A stretch of DNA of 64,000 nt from Ardenticatenaceae bacterium (GCA_020634375.1 JACKBX010000008.1:62001-126000), one strand, 5' to 3'; shown: positions 8,072-17,396, numbered from the stretch's first letter. Notes: generated from the sequence alone by a model not told the origin. Made by a program: numbers and translations.

Positions 8072-9637
8072 ATGAAAGAAAAAGTAATCATCATCGGCAG
8101 TGGATTTGGCGGATTAGGTGCGGCGGCGCGATTGGCGGCGCAGGGCTACCGCGTAGAAATTTTTGACAAACAGGATAAGCCGGGCGGCCGCGCCTACGTG
8201 TTTGAGCAAAACGGCTTCAAATTTGACGGCGGGCCAACAGTGATTACGGCTCCTTTTATGTTTGATGAGATTTTCGAGATGGCCGGGCGCAAGTGCGAGG
8301 ATTATGTTGAGTTTAAGCGGCTTGATCCCTTTTACCGTATTTTTGACCATGCGGGACGGCCGTTCGACTACAACGACGACGCCAACTTCATTGCCAACCA
8401 GATTCGCCAGCGCAACCCAAAAGACGCCGAGGGGTACGGCCGTTTCATGGACTCCACTCAGGCCATCTTCCAAAAAGGGTTCGTGGAACTGGCCGATAAG
8501 CCCTTCCTGAGCATCACCGACATGCTCAAAGTCACTCCCGATTTAATCAAACTGCAATCGCACAAATCGGTTTACAAATACGTTTCCCGATTCATTAATA
8601 ACGAGTTTTTGCGCCGCGTTTTTTCTTTCCATCCCCTGCTCATCGGCGGCAATCCGTTTGATTCCTCCTCCATTTACGCCATGATTCACTATCTGGAACG
8701 CGAATGGGGCATTCACTATGCGATGGGCGGCACAGGGGCGTTGGTGAACGCGTTGGTGCGGCTGATTGAGGAGTTGAACGGCCGTATCCACCTCAATACC
8801 GAAGTAACCGAAATCATCATCAAAGACAAACGCGCCACCGGCATTCGCCTCGCTGATGGAACCATCCACACCGCCGACCATGTCATCTCCAACGCCGATG
8901 TTGCCTGGACCAACATGAATCTCATCCCGGCCAACAAGCGCAGCTTACGTAACAGCGATTTCCGCTGGAAAAAGCTCACCCGCTACAGCATGTCCCTCGT
9001 CGTCATCTACTTTGGCACGAAGAAGCTGTATCGGCACGAAGGCAAACTGGCCCACCACAACATCATCCTCGGCGAACGATACAAAGGGCTGCTGGCCGAC
9101 ATCTTCAAAAACAAAGTACTGCCCGAAGATTTTTCGCTCTATCTGCACATGCCCACGCTCACCGACCCCAGCATTGCCCCGGACGGCCACGAAGCGTTTT
9201 ACGTACTGGCTCCGGTTCCCCACCTGGGTGCAAATGTAGATTGGGCGCAGGCGGCCAAACCCTACCGCGACGCCATCATGCAGTTCCTGGAAGACAATTA
9301 CCTGCCCGATTTGCAGGCCAACATCGTCGCCGAGCAAATGATCGACCCGCGTCATTTTGAATCGCAGCTCAACAGCTACAGGGGCGCGGCCTTCTCCGTC
9401 GAACCGATTTTGACCCAATCGGCCTGGTTCCGTCCGCATAACCGCTCTGAGGATTTTGAGAACCTGTATTATGTGGGCGCGGGCACGCATCCCGGCGCGG
9501 GACTGCCTGGCGTGCTTTCCTCCTCCAAAATCGTTGAGGGTTTGATTATGAGCAGCCCCCAGCACGCAACGAGCCATCAGCTGGAAACGGCCGTCATCCA
9601 CAATTCACAATTCTCCATTCACAATTCACAATTATGA
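8072..9637 (+). CDS. crtI: Phytoene desaturase (CrtI type)
   Basis: FAD-dependent desaturase expected to convert phytoene to lycopene. 521 aa from ATG 8072, which follows AAGGGAGA; an in-frame TTG at 8039 has no such support. The N-terminal dinucleotide-binding motif is [18 protein letters not shown], followed by KPGGRA and [11 protein letters not shown]. The C-terminal CrtI signature is [17 protein letters not shown]. The last dozen residues ([12 protein letters not shown]) are encoded by a short DNA word repeated in tandem, unlike the family. The stop overlaps the P450 start by 4 bp. CrtD-like specificity is possible, but the context favours CrtI. Confidence 0.92.
   Translation: MKEKVIIIGSGFGGLGAAARLAAQGYRVEIFDKQDKPGGRAYVFEQNGFKFDGGPTVITAPFMFDEIFEMAGRKCEDYVEFKRLDPFYRIFDHAGRPFDYNDDANFIANQIRQRNPKDAEGYGRFMDSTQAIFQKGFVELADKPFLSITDMLKVTPDLIKLQSHKSVYKYVSRFINNEFLRRVFSFHPLLIGGNPFDSSSIYAMIHYLEREWGIHYAMGGTGALVNALVRLIEELNGRIHLNTEVTEIIIKDKRATGIRLADGTIHTADHVISNADVAWTNMNLIPANKRSLRNSDFRWKKLTRYSMSLVVIYFGTKKLYRHEGKLAHHNIILGERYKGLLADIFKNKVLPEDFSLYLHMPTLTDPSIAPDGHEAFYVLAPVPHLGANVDWAQAAKPYRDAIMQFLEDNYLPDLQANIVAEQMIDPRHFESQLNSYRGAAFSVEPILTQSAWFRPHNRSEDFENLYYVGAGTHPGAGLPGVLSSSKIVEGLIMSSPQHATSHQLETAVIHNSQFSIHNSQL
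9598..9636 (+). repeat. CACAATT word repeat in the crtI 3' end
   Basis: Tandem variants of the word CACAATTC (also CATTCACAATT) run through the last codons of crtI and up to the ATG of the P450 gene. This is the same short-word repeat class as in the intergenic gaps, here translated. Confidence 0.75.
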
Positions 9638-10944
9638 GACTCCCCATCGCCACCCCTAAAACCGGCCTGCGCGTCCTCAAAGGATTGGCCCGCGACCATT
9701 CCCTGCTCACCGCCATGTCCATCATGCGCGATGAAGTCGGCCCGGCCTTCCAGATTACGCTGCCTGGCTTCCAACCGGCCGTCATGGTTGGCCCGAACAG
9801 CAACCGGCAAATCATGGTCAGCCAGAGCCAGCATTTCCACTGGCGCAGCCCCGCCGACCCGGTGACAAAGCTGCTGCGGCACGGCCTGCTGGTGGAAGAT
9901 GGCGAGAGCCACGCCGCCCGCCGCGCCGAGATGGAACCGCTCATGCAAAAGCGTCACGTCATGTTCCACATCCCGGCTATGCAAACCTACACCGACCGCG
10001 TCCTGGCCGATTGGCGCGACGGCTCCGTCCAGGACATGCTGGTGGAAATGCGCCGCGCCGCCCTGCTCGTCTTCATGGGCACGCTGCTGGACGTGGAGTT
10101 TGGCCCCGACATGGAGCGCATGTGGCAGCCGATTTTACGCGCTATCAAATACATTTCTCCCGGCTTGTGGATTGTTTGGCCAGACATGCCGCGTCCTGGT
10201 TATAAAAAGGCATTGGCGGCGATGGATGAATATTTGTTTGGGATTATTCGGGAGAGAAAATTGTCAATTGCTAACGGTCAATTGCCAATTGCCAATGATT
10301 TGTTGACCCATTTGGCCAGTTTGCCACACATGACCGATGACCTGATCCGCGACCAGCTTTTGACAATGTTGATTGCCGGGCACGATACGAGTACGGCGCT
10401 GCTGGCCTGGGCGCTGCATCTGCTGGGCAAGCACCCGGAGGCGATGGCACAGGCAGTGGCGGAAGTGGATGCCGTTGTGGGTCAGGATGATCTCAGCGAA
10501 GCGCACATGAGCCAACTGCCGTATCTGGACAGTCTAATTAAGGAGACGCTGCGACTCTACCCACCGATTCATGTGGGGAATCGGATTGTGGCGACGGACA
10601 CGGCCGTTTCCGGGTATCAACTCAAGGCGGGAACGCGGGTGATGGCTTCTATTTATCTTTCGCATCGGGACGGCCGTTACTGGGAAGCCCCTAACGAATT
10701 CCGACCGGAACGCTTTGAGCGCGGCGCGAAAAAACCGCCGGCCTTTACTTACATTCCTTTCGGCGGCGGGGCACGGGCTTGCATCGGCGCGGCCTTCGCC
10801 CAGGTAGAGGCCAAAGTGGTGTTGGCTCGCATTTTGCAGCAGTTTGAACTGCAAGATGTAGGCCGCAAGGTCAAACCGTACATGGGCGCGACGCTGGAAC
10901 CTCGCCCCGGCGTCTTTTTGCGCGTTCGGCGGAGACAGCAATGA
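9634..10944 (+). CDS. Cytochrome P450, probable carotenoid-modifying
   Basis: 436-aa soluble-type P450. The I-helix oxygen-binding motif is [10 protein letters not shown], the K-helix ExxR is in ETLRLYPP, and the heme loop is [10 protein letters not shown] with Cys383 as axial ligand. It overlaps crtI by 4 bp (ATGA) and the lycopene cyclase gene by 4 bp, so the three are translationally coupled. Thermus CYP175A1, also linked to carotenoid genes, hydroxylates beta-carotene rings; a similar ring hydroxylase role is my inference. The segment around [14 protein letters not shown] (DNA 10259-10298) is a short-word repeat insertion absent from typical P450s. Confidence 0.92.
   Translation: MRLPIATPKTGLRVLKGLARDHSLLTAMSIMRDEVGPAFQITLPGFQPAVMVGPNSNRQIMVSQSQHFHWRSPADPVTKLLRHGLLVEDGESHAARRAEMEPLMQKRHVMFHIPAMQTYTDRVLADWRDGSVQDMLVEMRRAALLVFMGTLLDVEFGPDMERMWQPILRAIKYISPGLWIVWPDMPRPGYKKALAAMDEYLFGIIRERKLSIANGQLPIANDLLTHLASLPHMTDDLIRDQLLTMLIAGHDTSTALLAWALHLLGKHPEAMAQAVAEVDAVVGQDDLSEAHMSQLPYLDSLIKETLRLYPPIHVGNRIVATDTAVSGYQLKAGTRVMASIYLSHRDGRYWEAPNEFRPERFERGAKKPPAFTYIPFGGGARACIGAAFAQVEAKVVLARILQQFELQDVGRKVKPYMGATLEPRPGVFLRVRRRQQ
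10259..10298 (+). repeat. CAATTG word repeat inside the P450 gene
   Basis: Variants of TCAATTGCTAACGG and CAATTGCCAATTGCC lie in frame within the coding sequence and add about a dozen residues between the F/G region and the I helix. Similar words occur as noncoding hairpins elsewhere in the window. Confidence 0.7.
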
Positions 10945-11723
10945 GTTATTTTGTTTTTTTACTTCGGTTTTTGATGATTCCGATAGCGGTTTTGCTGGGG
11001 TTGGCCTGGTGGGATAAACGTCGGGGGCGGGAAACGGCCGTCGCCCTCCGCAGTTGGCCCGTCAGTTGGGCAATTGCTCTGCACGTCCTCGTCGCCCTCA
11101 TCTACACCACGCCCTGGGATAATTACCTTGTGGCAACGCGCGTCTGGTGGTACGACCCGGCGCTGGTGACGGGCATCACGCTAGGTTGGGTTCCCATTGA
11201 GGAGTACACTTTCTTCATCTTACAGCCCATTTTGGGCGGGCTTTGGCTCCATTTTTTAATGCAAAATACGGCATACGGATTACCGGTTACGGATGACGGA
11301 TTACGAATTCGTCTCTGGTCGGTTGCGGTGCTTGGCGTGGTTTGGTTCGGAACGGCCGTCATCCTCATCACAGGTTGGCAGCCGGGAACCTATCTCGCGC
11401 TGGAACTGGTGTGGGCGCTGCCGCCTATCATGCTGCAATTGGGCTTTGGCGCCGACATTTTGTGGCAAAATCGTCGCATCGTCTTTCTGTCCATTGTCCC
11501 CCTCACGCTTTACCTTAGCGCTGCCGACGCGCTGGCGATCCATTGGGGCACATGGACAATCGACCCCGCACAATCATTAAATATCTATATCGGCAACGTG
11601 TTACCTTTAGAAGAGCTTATCTTTTTCCTATTGACCAACACATTGATCACGTTCGGCATTATCTTAATCTGCGCTCAGGCCAGCCATGCACGGCTAACCT
11701 CTCTCAAAAGAGTGGCCCGTTAG
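10941..11723 (+). CDS. crtY: Lycopene cyclase, CrtYcd type (fused)
   Basis: Integral membrane cyclase forming beta-ionone rings on lycopene. 260 aa with about seven hydrophobic segments. It has two homologous halves, each with the family acidic motif: WVPIEEYTFFILQP in the first and VLPLEELIFFLLTN in the second. This corresponds to a fusion of the heterodimeric CrtYc and CrtYd subunits, as in archaea and some Bacteroidota and Chloroflexota. It is the last gene of the crtI operon. With CrtB, CrtI and the P450 it supports a beta-carotene or hydroxylated beta-carotene product. Confidence 0.88.
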   Translation: MSYFVFLLRFLMIPIAVLLGLAWWDKRRGRETAVALRSWPVSWAIALHVLVALIYTTPWDNYLVATRVWWYDPALVTGITLGWVPIEEYTFFILQPILGGLWLHFLMQNTAYGLPVTDDGLRIRLWSVAVLGVVWFGTAVILITGWQPGTYLALELVWALPPIMLQLGFGADILWQNRRIVFLSIVPLTLYLSAADALAIHWGTWTIDPAQSLNIYIGNVLPLEELIFFLLTNTLITFGIILICAQASHARLTSLKRVAR

Positions 11724-11739
11724 CAAAATTGCTAACTTC

Positions 11740-12786
11740 TCACTCCTCCAACTCCGTAATCTTCACCTGCACCTGTTCCGCGAGCGCTGAATCCGGTTCT
11801 AGTTCCAGATAATGACGCAAATCGGCCAGTGCTGCTTCTGTTTGCCCCGCTGCGGCATAGGCATTGCCCCGGTTTACATACGCCACAGCCAATTCCGGGG
11901 CCAACATCACCGCCTGATTCAAATCTGCCAACGCCTGCCCCGCATCCCCCAGGCGTAAATACGCCGCCCCGCGATTGACAAAAGCTTCTGCATTGTCTGG
12001 TTCCAGAGTGATTGCCTGGTCATAATCGGCAATGCCATTCTCAAGCTGTCCCGCTTGCACAAACAGCAAACCCCGGTTCAAGTACGGATGCGCGTAAGTC
12101 GGGTCAATGGTGATGGCGCGGGTGTAATCCTCCAGCGCCTTCTGGGCATCCCCTGTCAGACGATACATCATGCCTCGGTTGTTGTAAGCGCGGGCGTTTT
12201 GCGGGTTAATGGCTAACGCCTTGTTCAAATCGCTGAGCGCCAAATCCACCTGCCCCTGCTCCCCATACAAACCACCACGTTCAGCATAGGCTTGGTCATC
12301 GTTGGGATCCAACATCAGGGCGATATTCAAGTCATTTTCTGCGGCGACCAAATTCCCGGCAAGGCGATTAGCGGAGCCACGATTGGTGTAAGCGGCGGCG
12401 AATTCCGGTTCCAGAGCGATGGCCTGCGTAAAATCGGCGATGGCCTGCGATAGGTTGCCGGACAGTTTGTGTGCTGTGCCCAGGTAGTTGTAAACGATGG
12501 CATCGTCGGGGAAGAGGGTAAGGGCGTGGGTAAAGTCAGTTACGGCCGTTTCATATGCCCCCATCTCCAAATACGCCACCCCCCGCCCCAGGTAAATGTC
12601 CGCATTATCCGGGGCCAACTGGGCCGCCTGATTATAGGCCGCAATGGCGCTCTGATAATCGCCGGTCGACTGGGCATTGAGGGCACGTTGTAGGAAAGTG
12701 TCGGCCGTTTCCTTTTGGCCGCAAGAAATAATGAATAATGAACAATGGATAATGAATAAATAGACGACTAATCGAGTGAATTTCAT
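11740..12786 (-). CDS. TPR-repeat lipoprotein
   Basis: 348 aa from ATG 12786. A longer open frame reaches 13035, but that part only shadows the upstream gene. A signal peptide ends in a lipobox-like IISC with Cys22, predicting lipid anchoring. From about residue 30 there are roughly nine tetratricopeptide repeats (NADIYLGRGVAYLEMGAYETA type) to the C-terminus, a protein-interaction solenoid. The hydrophobic signal core (FIIHCSLFIISC) is encoded by a tandem short-word repeat. It starts 17 bp after the glycoside-hydrolase-like gene and is convergent with the lycopene cyclase gene. The specific role is unknown. Confidence 0.88.
   Translation of the reverse strand: MKFTRLVVYLFIIHCSLFIISCGQKETADTFLQRALNAQSTGDYQSAIAAYNQAAQLAPDNADIYLGRGVAYLEMGAYETAVTDFTHALTLFPDDAIVYNYLGTAHKLSGNLSQAIADFTQAIALEPEFAAAYTNRGSANRLAGNLVAAENDLNIALMLDPNDDQAYAERGGLYGEQGQVDLALSDLNKALAINPQNARAYNNRGMMYRLTGDAQKALEDYTRAITIDPTYAHPYLNRGLLFVQAGQLENGIADYDQAITLEPDNAEAFVNRGAAYLRLGDAGQALADLNQAVMLAPELAVAYVNRGNAYAAAGQTEAALADLRHYLELEPDSALAEQVQVKITELEE
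12726..12770 (-). repeat. ATTCATTATTCATT word repeat in a signal peptide
   Basis: Variants of ATTCATTATCCATTG/TTCATTATTC repeat through codons about 6-20 of the TPR lipoprotein and supply its hydrophobic core. The word type matches the intergenic short-word class. Confidence 0.75.
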
Positions 12787-12803
12787 CTTGCGGCCTCTAA
12801 TCT

Positions 12804-14180
12804 CTAATCGCCAATCTCTCGTGGGGCAAGGCGGCGCAGCAGGGCATAAAAAAGGATGGCAAGGCTGGGCAGGAAGAGGAACGGCCGTACCCGCATCCAC
12901 ACCCCCACCCAACGCGGCATCGCCATCACAACCGGGTTGGCGCTGGCATACGCCGCCAGCGCATCCCAGGCGGGCAGCGGCGTAAAGTCCGGCTCCATCA
13001 GGCGAAAATAATACCAGGACTGATCCTTTTCCCAATCAGCCGCCCGTTTGAAAAACCAGTAATTGACCACGCCAATCCAGGGCCAGTCTGCGGCCGCCCG
13101 CTGGTATGCTTCTACGGCATAGGCGGCCTGTTGCGTCTCGGTGACACGGCCGTAACTGGCGGGCAGCGGTTCCGGGGCAGCATTCCAGGCCATCTCGCTA
13201 ACCCAAATCGGCTTCGCCGCATCGCCGTTGCGCACCATCACATCGCGGATGAGCAAATGGTGCGGGTAATTGATCACGGTGGGGCGCAGCCGCTGGTCGG
13301 TGGGGCCAGAAAACAGCCCGTATCCCTGCGCCGACATGATGTCGAAGCAGTCACCCGCCCCGGCCGCGTACATGCGCTGCAAAAAGATGAGGTCGTTGAG
13401 GTTACGGCCGCTCACCTCAATCGTCGGCGTTAGCGCCCCGGCCAGCACCACCGCCTGCGGGTCTACCGCTTTAATGCGCTGGTAAGCCAGGCAAAGCAGC
13501 TCGGTGTACGCCTCCGGGTTGACCGGGCTGAGGTCGGGATTGCCCCATTCCAAATTGCCGTTTGGCTCGTTCCAAATCTGGTAGTAGGTGATGCGGTGTT
13601 GGTAGCGTTGGGCAACGGCCGTCACAAAATCGCCAAAATCCGCGTAATCATCCGGCGGCGCATACGTGCCAATCGTGTCCGTGAGGACACGGGTCCACGC
13701 CGGCGGGTTGTCCAGCCGGGCCAAAATCTGCACATCGTACTGCTCGGCCAAATCCACAATCTGGTCGTACTTGGCCCAGGCATCCACCTCATCCGCCACG
13801 CCGTCGCCATCCAAATCGTTGCGCCGGTCTACAAAATCGCCTTTGCCGTGAATCTCGATGTCTTCCCAGGGGAATTCCTGGCGGATGAACTGGAAACCCG
13901 CCGCGCTGATCAACTGCATGGACAACTCGCGCTTGGCTGGTTCGGCTTCTTGCTGCAAAAAGGTGTTTACACCAAAAAGACCGGCCCCCTTGGTCACTTT
14001 GTCGGGAGCGAGGAGGGGTTGGGGACGCACGGCCGTATTCAACCAATGCCCCACCCCCAACAACTGCCCCGGCCATTCCTCTTCGCCAGTCAAGTCATAC
14101 AGCGAAGTCGTTGGTGGGCATAATGCCACCACCAACCCCAACACTGCCAATCCAACGATCAACTTCCATATCTGTTGCAT
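12804..14180 (-). CDS. Membrane-anchored clan-A glycoside-hydrolase-like protein
   Basis: 458 aa. It has an N-terminal hydrophobic segment (residues 6-22, signal anchor or signal peptide), a TIM-barrel glycoside-hydrolase-like domain and a C-terminal transmembrane helix followed by basic residues. WNEPN (Glu205) and WVSEMAW (Glu329) fit the acid/base and nucleophile glutamates of clan A (GH39/GH5-like). An insertion, DLDGDGVAD, looks like a calcium-binding loop. It is followed by the TPR lipoprotein gene, so both may act at the cell surface. The substrate is unknown, and the exact GH family cannot be assigned without a profile search. Confidence 0.8.
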   Translation of the reverse strand: MQQIWKLIVGLAVLGLVVALCPPTTSLYDLTGEEEWPGQLLGVGHWLNTAVRPQPLLAPDKVTKGAGLFGVNTFLQQEAEPAKRELSMQLISAAGFQFIRQEFPWEDIEIHGKGDFVDRRNDLDGDGVADEVDAWAKYDQIVDLAEQYDVQILARLDNPPAWTRVLTDTIGTYAPPDDYADFGDFVTAVAQRYQHRITYYQIWNEPNGNLEWGNPDLSPVNPEAYTELLCLAYQRIKAVDPQAVVLAGALTPTIEVSGRNLNDLIFLQRMYAAGAGDCFDIMSAQGYGLFSGPTDQRLRPTVINYPHHLLIRDVMVRNGDAAKPIWVSEMAWNAAPEPLPASYGRVTETQQAAYAVEAYQRAAADWPWIGVVNYWFFKRAADWEKDQSWYYFRLMEPDFTPLPAWDALAAYASANPVVMAMPRWVGVWMRVRPFLFLPSLAILFYALLRRLAPREIGD

Positions 14181-14213
14181 GGAAGGATTATACCAAGTTT
14201 GTCAGGGAAGAAC

Positions 14214-14246
14214 GGCGAGTAAGCAAGTAAACTTCGCCTACTCGCC
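14214..14246. repeat. Intergenic hairpin GGCGAGTA / TACTCGCC
   Basis: A perfect 8-bp dyad with AAGTAAACTT words inside and ACTTGCAACTTGC words just after it, in the divergent gap between the glycoside-hydrolase-like gene and the Fe-S oxidoreductase gene. No clear promoter was recognised in this gap. Confidence 0.65.
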
Positions 14247-14346
14247 ACTTGCAACTTGCAACTCTCATAATGCACCGCGTCAAAATCTGCGGTAAAATTT
14301 CCCCCGTATGCTTTTTTTGTCCACCATCCTATGATAGACTTGGCAA

Positions 14347-14395
14347 GATTGGTGCAATCTAAAAATTGAACCAATCTCCACTATTGAACCAATCT
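14347..14395 (+). promoter_or_regulatory. Three iterated ATTGAACCAATCT sites upstream of the Fe-S oxidoreductase
   Basis: ATTGAACCAATCT occurs twice in direct orientation (14365-14377 and 14383-14395). A third, inverted copy GATTGGTGCAAT (14347-14358) matches at 11 of 12 positions. The group ends 21 bp before the start codon. It could be a regulator binding site cluster or another short-word repeat. Confidence 0.6.
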
Positions 14396-14416
14396 GAAGA
14401 CAAAGAGGGAAACAGC

Positions 14417-16435
14417 ATGTTAACAAACACAGAAAAGCTCTTGTTCATCCTGTTAGTCGCTATCTCCCTGATGGCAACCTACAACACATTCGGGCAAATG
14501 TTCCGTATTGTGCAGCGCGGCCAGGGAAAGCTCAATTTTGACAACCTCGGCCAACGCATCTGGAACGGATTCATCGCCCTCATGGGGCAAGGCCGCCTCA
14601 TCCGCCGCCGAAAGCTCTCATCTGTATTCCATTACGGCGTAGCCTGGGGCTTCATTTTCTACTTCCTCGTCAACGCCATAGACGTAATGGAAGGCATGAT
14701 CACCGGGTTTCATTTCCTCGAAGGCAACTTCCTCGGCGACGCCTTCCGCTTTTTAGCCGACATCTTCAGCGTCGTTGTCCTCGTTGGCGTCCTCTATTTC
14801 CTCATCCGCCGCTTCGCCGCCAAAGACCCCGTGCTTTCCATCCGCGAAAACGTCAAACTGATGCCCAAAGCCCGCGCAGGCGGCGTCTGGCAAGATTCTC
14901 TCGTCGTGGGTGTATTCATTCTACTGCACGTTGGCTTCCGTCTCTTTGGCGCATCGGCACTGGTTGCCCAACATGGCAACGATGCTGCCCAACCTTTTGC
15001 CACCCTCATCGCCAATACCCTCTTCGCCAATACCGGCGACTTTGGCCTCACCGTTGCCTGGCGCGTAGGTTGGTGGGTCGCTCTCGGCCTCATCTTGTTC
15101 TTCTTGCCATACTTCCCATACACAAAACACGCTCATCTATTTGTCGGCCCCTTCAATTTTATGACTGCGCCAGAGCGCACATATCTTGGGCAAGTCAAAA
15201 CGCTGGATTTTGAAAACGAATCTATTGAGCAGTTTGGGGCAGCCAGCCTCTTTGACCTGGAGCAAACTCGCCTTGTAGATGCCTTTGCCTGCATCATGTG
15301 CAACCGCTGCCAGGAAGCATGTCCAGCTTACAACACCGGCAAAGAGTTGTCCCCCGCCGCGCTAGAAGTCAACAAGCGTTATCACATCAAAGAAAACATG
15401 ACTGCGTTGGCTGCTGGCACAGAAGATACTCTACCGCTCATGGACTTTGCCATCAGCGAGAGCGCGGTATGGGCTTGCACCACCTGCGGTGCATGTATTG
15501 ATGCCTGTCCCGTTGGCAACACACCCATGCTAGACATTTTGGATATTCGCCGCGATCAGGTTCTCATGGCGAGCGAATTCCCAAGCGAATTGCAAGTAGC
15601 ATTCCGGGGCATGGAACGGAACGGCAATCCCTGGCAGTCTACTGAAAGCCGTATGGAATGGGCCAAACCGCTGGACTTTGACGTACCCACCGTGGACGAA
15701 AACCCCGACTACGAATACCTGCTTTGGGTCGGCTGCGCGGGCGCATTCAACCCGGAGGCGCAGCAAACGGTACGCGCCGTCGCTACCATTATGCACGAAG
15801 CGGGTGTTAGTTTTGCCGTGTTAGGTGACGCAGAATCCTGCACCGGCGATTCTGCCCGCCGCGCTGGAAATGAGTATTTATATTATGAAATGGCGATGGG
15901 CAATATTGACACGCTGAATAGCGCCAAAGCCAATGAACGCAAAATTGTCACAAGCTGCCCGCACTGTTTTACAACCATTGGCAAGGAATATGGCGAATTG
16001 GGCGGTCATTACCAAACTTATCACCATACGCAGTTGATTGCCGATTTGGTGGGCAAAAGCAAGCTGCGATTAAACGGCAGCAAATTGGAGAAGGTCACAT
16101 TCCACGATCCCTGCTATTTGGGTCGCCACAACGGTGTGGTAGATGCGCCACGAGATGCGCTGGCACAAGCTGGCTTCCAACTATTGGAGATGGAACGCAG
16201 CGGCAGCAATTCTTTTTGCTGTGGTGCAGGCGGGGCGCAAATGTGGAAAGAGGAAGAGCACGGTACACAGGCAATGAGCATGAATCGCTTCCAGGAAGCG
16301 CATGGTACAGGAGCCACAACATTGGCTGTAGGTTGTCCATTCTGCGGAACTATGATGCATGATGCTAACCGAGAAGAAGGTTCCCCGATGCAAGTGAAAG
16401 ATGTGGCAGAGTTGGTATTAGAGGCAATGAAATAG
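14417..16435 (+). CDS. Membrane (Fe-S) oxidoreductase, EtfD/HdrD-like
   Basis: 672 aa from ATG 14417, preceded by AGAGGGA; a longer in-frame start at 14366 lacks such a site. Domains in order: an N-terminal multi-helix membrane region of the nitrate reductase gamma type (to about residue 250); two 4Fe-4S motifs, CIMCNRCQEACP (from residue 292) and CTTCGACIDACP (from residue 354); and two cysteine-rich CCG domains (SCPHCF, FHDPCYLGRHN, SFCCGAGG, VGCPFCG). This is the architecture of EtfD and related menaquinone-reducing Fe-S proteins, which take electrons from electron-transfer flavoprotein. No etfAB genes are in the window, so the electron donor is not established. Confidence 0.85.
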   Translation: MLTNTEKLLFILLVAISLMATYNTFGQMFRIVQRGQGKLNFDNLGQRIWNGFIALMGQGRLIRRRKLSSVFHYGVAWGFIFYFLVNAIDVMEGMITGFHFLEGNFLGDAFRFLADIFSVVVLVGVLYFLIRRFAAKDPVLSIRENVKLMPKARAGGVWQDSLVVGVFILLHVGFRLFGASALVAQHGNDAAQPFATLIANTLFANTGDFGLTVAWRVGWWVALGLILFFLPYFPYTKHAHLFVGPFNFMTAPERTYLGQVKTLDFENESIEQFGAASLFDLEQTRLVDAFACIMCNRCQEACPAYNTGKELSPAALEVNKRYHIKENMTALAAGTEDTLPLMDFAISESAVWACTTCGACIDACPVGNTPMLDILDIRRDQVLMASEFPSELQVAFRGMERNGNPWQSTESRMEWAKPLDFDVPTVDENPDYEYLLWVGCAGAFNPEAQQTVRAVATIMHEAGVSFAVLGDAESCTGDSARRAGNEYLYYEMAMGNIDTLNSAKANERKIVTSCPHCFTTIGKEYGELGGHYQTYHHTQLIADLVGKSKLRLNGSKLEKVTFHDPCYLGRHNGVVDAPRDALAQAGFQLLEMERSGSNSFCCGAGGAQMWKEEEHGTQAMSMNRFQEAHGTGATTLAVGCPFCGTMMHDANREEGSPMQVKDVAELVLEAMK

Positions 16436-16439
16436 AATG

Positions 16440-16495
16440 GTTTGCAAGCAAGCAAATTACAGGTTACAAACCAGTAAACTTGTACACTTGCAAAC
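16440..16495. repeat. Intergenic hairpin GTTTGCAAG / CTTGCAAAC
   Basis: A perfect 9-bp stem (16440-16448 with 16487-16495) with further internal ACAGGTTACAAACC words. It fills the gap between the Fe-S oxidoreductase and the lipoprotein genes. Confidence 0.7.
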
Positions 16496-16522
16496 TTTAA
16501 TCTTTGAAAGGAGTTTTGTGTA

Positions 16523-17161
16523 ATGCAGCGAATGAAAGCGGTGGGGATTTTGGCCTTGATCCTAATGGTTGCATTAACTGCTTGCCTGGGCAGCGCCTCG
16601 GTCTATCGAGAAACATTTGACGAGGCAGGCAGTTGGCGCGTTGGGAATGATGCGGACGCTGAGGGTCAGGTAATAGATGGCAAATTTGATATGCTGGTCA
16701 AAGCAGATAATTTGTTTATCTGGACGACTGCTGGAAAAGAGTTTGGCGACGCGACTTATGAGGTGGAAGCGACACAAGTAGACGGCCCGTTAAACAATGG
16801 TTATGGTATGTTGTTCCGTGTGGATGATGACCGGGATGACTTTTATGTGTTTGAGATTAGCGGGGATGGTTACGTGTGGATCGGCCGTTATCGTAATGGT
16901 GGCGAGGATGAGATTCAACCTATCATTGGTGAATGGTGGGTAGAGTCTAGTGCCATCAACCAGGGGCTTGAGCAAATGAACAAGCTGAAGGTGGAAGCTG
17001 AGGGCGCCAACCTGATTTTTTATGTGAATGATCAGGAAGTGGGGCGCGTTACTGATGATGCCTTTAGTAAGGGGGATGTTGGTTTGATGGTCGAGACGCT
17101 GGGTGAAGGTAATGTACGCATCCAATTTGACAATTTTCTGGTTACGCCAATCATAAAATAA
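16523..17161 (+). CDS. Lipoprotein with concanavalin-like (3-keto-disaccharide hydrolase-like) domain
   Basis: 212 aa. The signal peptide ends in LTAC, a good lipobox with Cys21, so it is probably an exported lipid-anchored protein. The remainder is a beta-rich domain (YRETFDEAGSW, NGYGMLFRVDDDRDDFYVFEISGDGYVWIG, LKVEAEGANLIFYVND, VRIQFDNFLV) resembling the DUF1080/LamG jelly-roll fold seen in sugar-binding or 3-keto-disaccharide hydrolase proteins. The start at 16523 follows AAAGGAG. An intrinsic terminator follows directly. No catalytic residues can be assigned. Confidence 0.8.
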   Translation: MQRMKAVGILALILMVALTACLGSASVYRETFDEAGSWRVGNDADAEGQVIDGKFDMLVKADNLFIWTTAGKEFGDATYEVEATQVDGPLNNGYGMLFRVDDDRDDFYVFEISGDGYVWIGRYRNGGEDEIQPIIGEWWVESSAINQGLEQMNKLKVEAEGANLIFYVNDQEVGRVTDDAFSKGDVGLMVETLGEGNVRIQFDNFLVTPIIK

Positions 17162-17184
17162 TCGCCTGTAATCACTTGATTTGC

Positions 17185-17223
17185 AAGGGGATGTTGTCTT
17201 TCAGGCAATATCCCCTTTTTTTT
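17185..17223 (+). terminator. Intrinsic terminator after the lipoprotein gene
   Basis: AAGGGGATGTTG and CAATATCCCCTT form a 12-bp stem with one G-U pair and a short loop, followed by a run of eight T. It is one of the clearest terminators in the window. Confidence 0.9.
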
Positions 17224-17229
17224 GCGATC

Positions 17230-17396
17230 TAACTCGAGTTGCCACTATAAGTGTTATTTCGCGGTCATCCGAGAAATCCTTCTCTTTTTTGCCAGGTAAT
17301 CGGGGTTTCTCCTTGAAGAAACTGCCCTGAGCGCAGTCGAACGGGTCGAAATGACACGCTTTTGTGCTTAAACTTTCAAAGTAGCAACTCGAGTTA
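17230..17396. mobile_element. MITE-like element with 13-bp terminal inverted repeats
   Basis: TAACTCGAGTTGC (17230-17242) and GCAACTCGAGTTA (17384-17396) are perfect 13-bp inverted repeats bounding 167 bp. The interior has no gene. It contains GAGCGCAGTCGAACGGGTCG, a sequence type I recall as recurring in intergenic DNA of many bacteria. No target-site duplication was recognised, so mobility is a guess; it could also be a structural dyad. Confidence 0.5.

Noticed and set aside
12787..13035. N-terminal 83-residue extension of the TPR lipoprotein
   Set aside because: It overlaps the glycoside-hydrolase-like gene in another frame; the signal peptide with lipobox starts at ATG 12786.
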